Assembly: GCA_027351145.1 (NCBI GenBank)
Contig: DAIEIZ010000056.1
Location: 1 to 14,637 of the forward strand
DNA: 14,637 nt
Direction of reading: 5' to 3'
DNA from: Candidatus Moraniibacteriota bacterium
GTDB taxonomy: Bacteria > Patescibacteriota > Minisyncoccia > Moranbacterales > UBA2206
Shown: in pieces, positions 13,448 to 14,637 of the stretch
Position numbering within the stretch: position 1 is the first letter of the stretch
Layout of the letters: each line of letters starts with the position of its first letter
The notes under the pieces: model-generated
Database searches by the model: none
What the model saw: only the letters and a program-made list of their open reading frames with translations
What the model was told of the DNA's origin: nothing
Made by a program: the position numbers and the translations under genes

Positions 13448-13809
13448 ATTTTTTATCTTATTTTAGCCAAAAATCGCCTTTTGATTTAAATTTGCTCAAC
13501 GTGTCTATTACGATTTGGGAATAATTTTAGACGCATACGCAAAACAGCGAAGCAATAGGATCTTGCTTGCGCCTTTTTTTGTTTACAGGTTTTAAAATTT
13601 CACCAATAAGAGAAAACCTAAAAGGTGCGAATAATCGCGCAGTAATTTCCAAAGTGCATTTCAGAAAAAAATAAAGGAAAAATATGCTTACTGCAAACGA
13701 ATTGCGGATAATTGCAGTCCGAAAAAACTAGGCGCATGCACCAAATTTTCAAAATCACCCACCACATCATGAAGCGACCAGTTAAATAATTTAGAATAAG
13801 CTGTAATTC
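13448..13809. other. Intergenic region, no gene seen
   Basis: This 360-bp stretch lies between two minus-strand genes. It holds a minus-strand -10-like TAAAAT (13465-13460) without a clear -35, probably for the DUF2680-like gene, and a plus-strand terminator-like hairpin (13547-13580). It also has a 7-bp inverted repeat AGGTTTT/AAAACCT (13587-13593, 13613-13619). I see no convincing terminator for the acyltransferase and no protein pattern in the short open frames. Confidence 0.5.
13547..13580 (+). terminator. Orphan plus-strand terminator
   Basis: GCGAAGCAA (13547-13555) pairs with TTGCTTGCGC (13563-13572), with one bulged G and a 7-base loop, followed directly by C and T7. It has the form of a rho-independent terminator on the plus strand, yet both flanking genes are on the minus strand. 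Confidence 0.55.
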
Positions 13810-14637
13810 CTATCTAAACAAGCGTTCATATATCAAATGAGAAAAATGAACGGCTTTTTTGTCAACATACCGGTACATCAGATAGGAAAGTGAAAATGTT
13901 AGCGCCACAGAAGAGATGAATGAAATCGCAAAGGCCTCCGCATAAGGCATTATTGGTTCAAGTTTCAAAAACACAAAGCTGGAAAATGATCCTAAAATAA
14001 TGAAGTGTAAAAGATACATGGCAAAGGAAATCTTTCCGAGAAACAGAAAATATTTATAAGAAAAGAAATTTTGCAACTTCTTCGAATCAAGAAGAACCAG
14101 AATGATGCAGGCCGCCCCAAGCACGTGATAAACGATTTCCGGTTCACTCAGAAGCGGATTATACATAAACGCATACATCGTTCCCGCAATATCACGTCCC
14201 GATGGATATGAACCAAGAAATAGCCCCAAGATAAACAGTCCTGCACGCAAAAATTTGCTCCTGTCGAACTCCCGGATGATCATGCTCCTGTGAGCCATAA
14301 GATCGCTAAGAAGCATGCCAAGAATAAACGCTAGATAATAGGTCTGAAAAAAGATAATAGAAAAAAAGAAATAGGCCAAATATCTATTTTTCATTTTTCC
14401 AAAGATAGCCATAAAACCAAATACCAAAAAAGACCCCATAAATTCGAAGGCGATCGTCCAGAGCGTTGCATTATATTGAAATATGTTGGAAAAAAAAGTG
14501 CCAATAAACATTTGATTCAGAGCATCAATTAAATCAGGCTTAAACGTCCAAAAACCTCCCAACCAGCCGGAGCCGGAGATATCTGCCGCTTGTTGGTTAT
14601 AGAAAAGGGATAATTTCATCAAAACAAAAACACAAAA
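13810..14637 (-). CDS. Membrane acyltransferase family 3 (OafA-like), C-terminal part
   Basis: The frame is open to the right edge, so the N-terminus, including the usual R-G-hydrophobic and His motif of helix 1, is missing. About 275 codons are visible, with seven or eight hydrophobic helices. NATLWTIAFEFMGSFLVFGF (about 57-76 from codon 14637-14635) matches the W-x-hydrophobic-x-x-E-hydrophobic segment typical of acyltransferase_3 proteins. Later segments such as FLFLGKISFAMYLLHFIILG fit the family's conserved G-K-I-S-Y-x-x-Y-L-x-H region near the C-terminus. These enzymes move acetyl or other acyl groups onto sugars of surface polysaccharides or peptidoglycan. The acceptor cannot be told here. 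ATG 14619 and TTG 14622 exist in frame, but the open, hydrophobic sequence beyond them shows they are not the true start. Confidence 0.85.
   Translation of the reverse strand, partial: FCVFVLMKLSLFYNQQAADISGSGWLGGFWTFKPDLIDALNQMFIGTFFSNIFQYNATLWTIAFEFMGSFLVFGFMAIFGKMKNRYLAYFFFSIIFFQTYYLAFILGMLLSDLMAHRSMIIREFDRSKFLRAGLFILGLFLGSYPSGRDIAGTMYAFMYNPLLSEPEIVYHVLGAACIILVLLDSKKLQNFFSYKYFLFLGKISFAMYLLHFIILGSFSSFVFLKLEPIMPYAEAFAISFISSVALTFSLSYLMYRYVDKKAVHFSHLIYERLFR

Noticed and set aside
1..14637. Alternative genetic code with TGA as Gly, as in some Patescibacteria
   Set aside because: No gene needs read-through of TGA, and the pentapeptide gene ends at TGA directly before its terminator.
1..14637. 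CRISPR arrays, insertion sequences or integrase-type mobile elements
   Set aside because: No regularly spaced direct repeats, transposase or integrase motifs, or flanking terminal repeats were seen on either strand.

Overview
The window reads as chromosomal DNA of a small-genome, low-GC bacterium, most likely a member of the Candidate Phyla Radiation (Patescibacteria, Parcubacteria-like). Three things point that way: a stripped-down division/wall cluster, a plus-strand gene (6144-6899) resembling a hypothetical family I recall mainly from Parcubacteria, and a tRNA gene without an encoded CCA. Family assignment is from recognition of the translated sequences; no search was run. The genetic code looks standard: no in-frame TGA interrupts any gene and TGA ends the pentapeptide gene.

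Left block, minus strand, 1-5606. A compact dcw operon is transcribed leftward: mraZ, rsmH, an FtsL-like protein, a class B penicillin-binding protein (FtsI type) and murF. A strong promoter and a MraZ-box-like set of 10-bp repeats precede mraZ. The cluster stops after murF and is followed by a winged-helix-type gene with its own promoter, cut by the window edge. Together these genes make the regulator, an rRNA methyltransferase, a divisome scaffold, the septal transpeptidase and the enzyme that completes the peptidoglycan pentapeptide precursor.

Middle block, plus strand, 5690-11259. After a 450-bp divergent intergenic region come an unknown two-part beta-rich protein, a GtrA-family membrane protein, dnaX (clamp-loader ATPase), tRNA-Gln(TTG), an S51-family peptidase and a pentapeptide-repeat protein. 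Most units are separated by hairpin terminators. The peptidase gene is G-rich on its coding strand while its neighbours are C-rich.

Right block, minus strand, 11268-14637. A 16-bp bidirectional terminator separates the pentapeptide gene from a PIN-PhoH ATPase gene. That gene is split by a one-base frame change at an A7 run followed by a small stem-loop. Then come a short exported DUF2680-like protein with a near-perfect Shine-Dalgarno sequence, and the C-terminal part of a membrane acyltransferase that runs off the right edge.

I did not find an obvious new defence, mobile or CRISPR system. The most interesting items are the PhoH frameshift site, the unknown protein at 6144-6899, the cysteine ladder in the pentapeptide protein, and two terminator-like hairpins on strands with no gene upstream.
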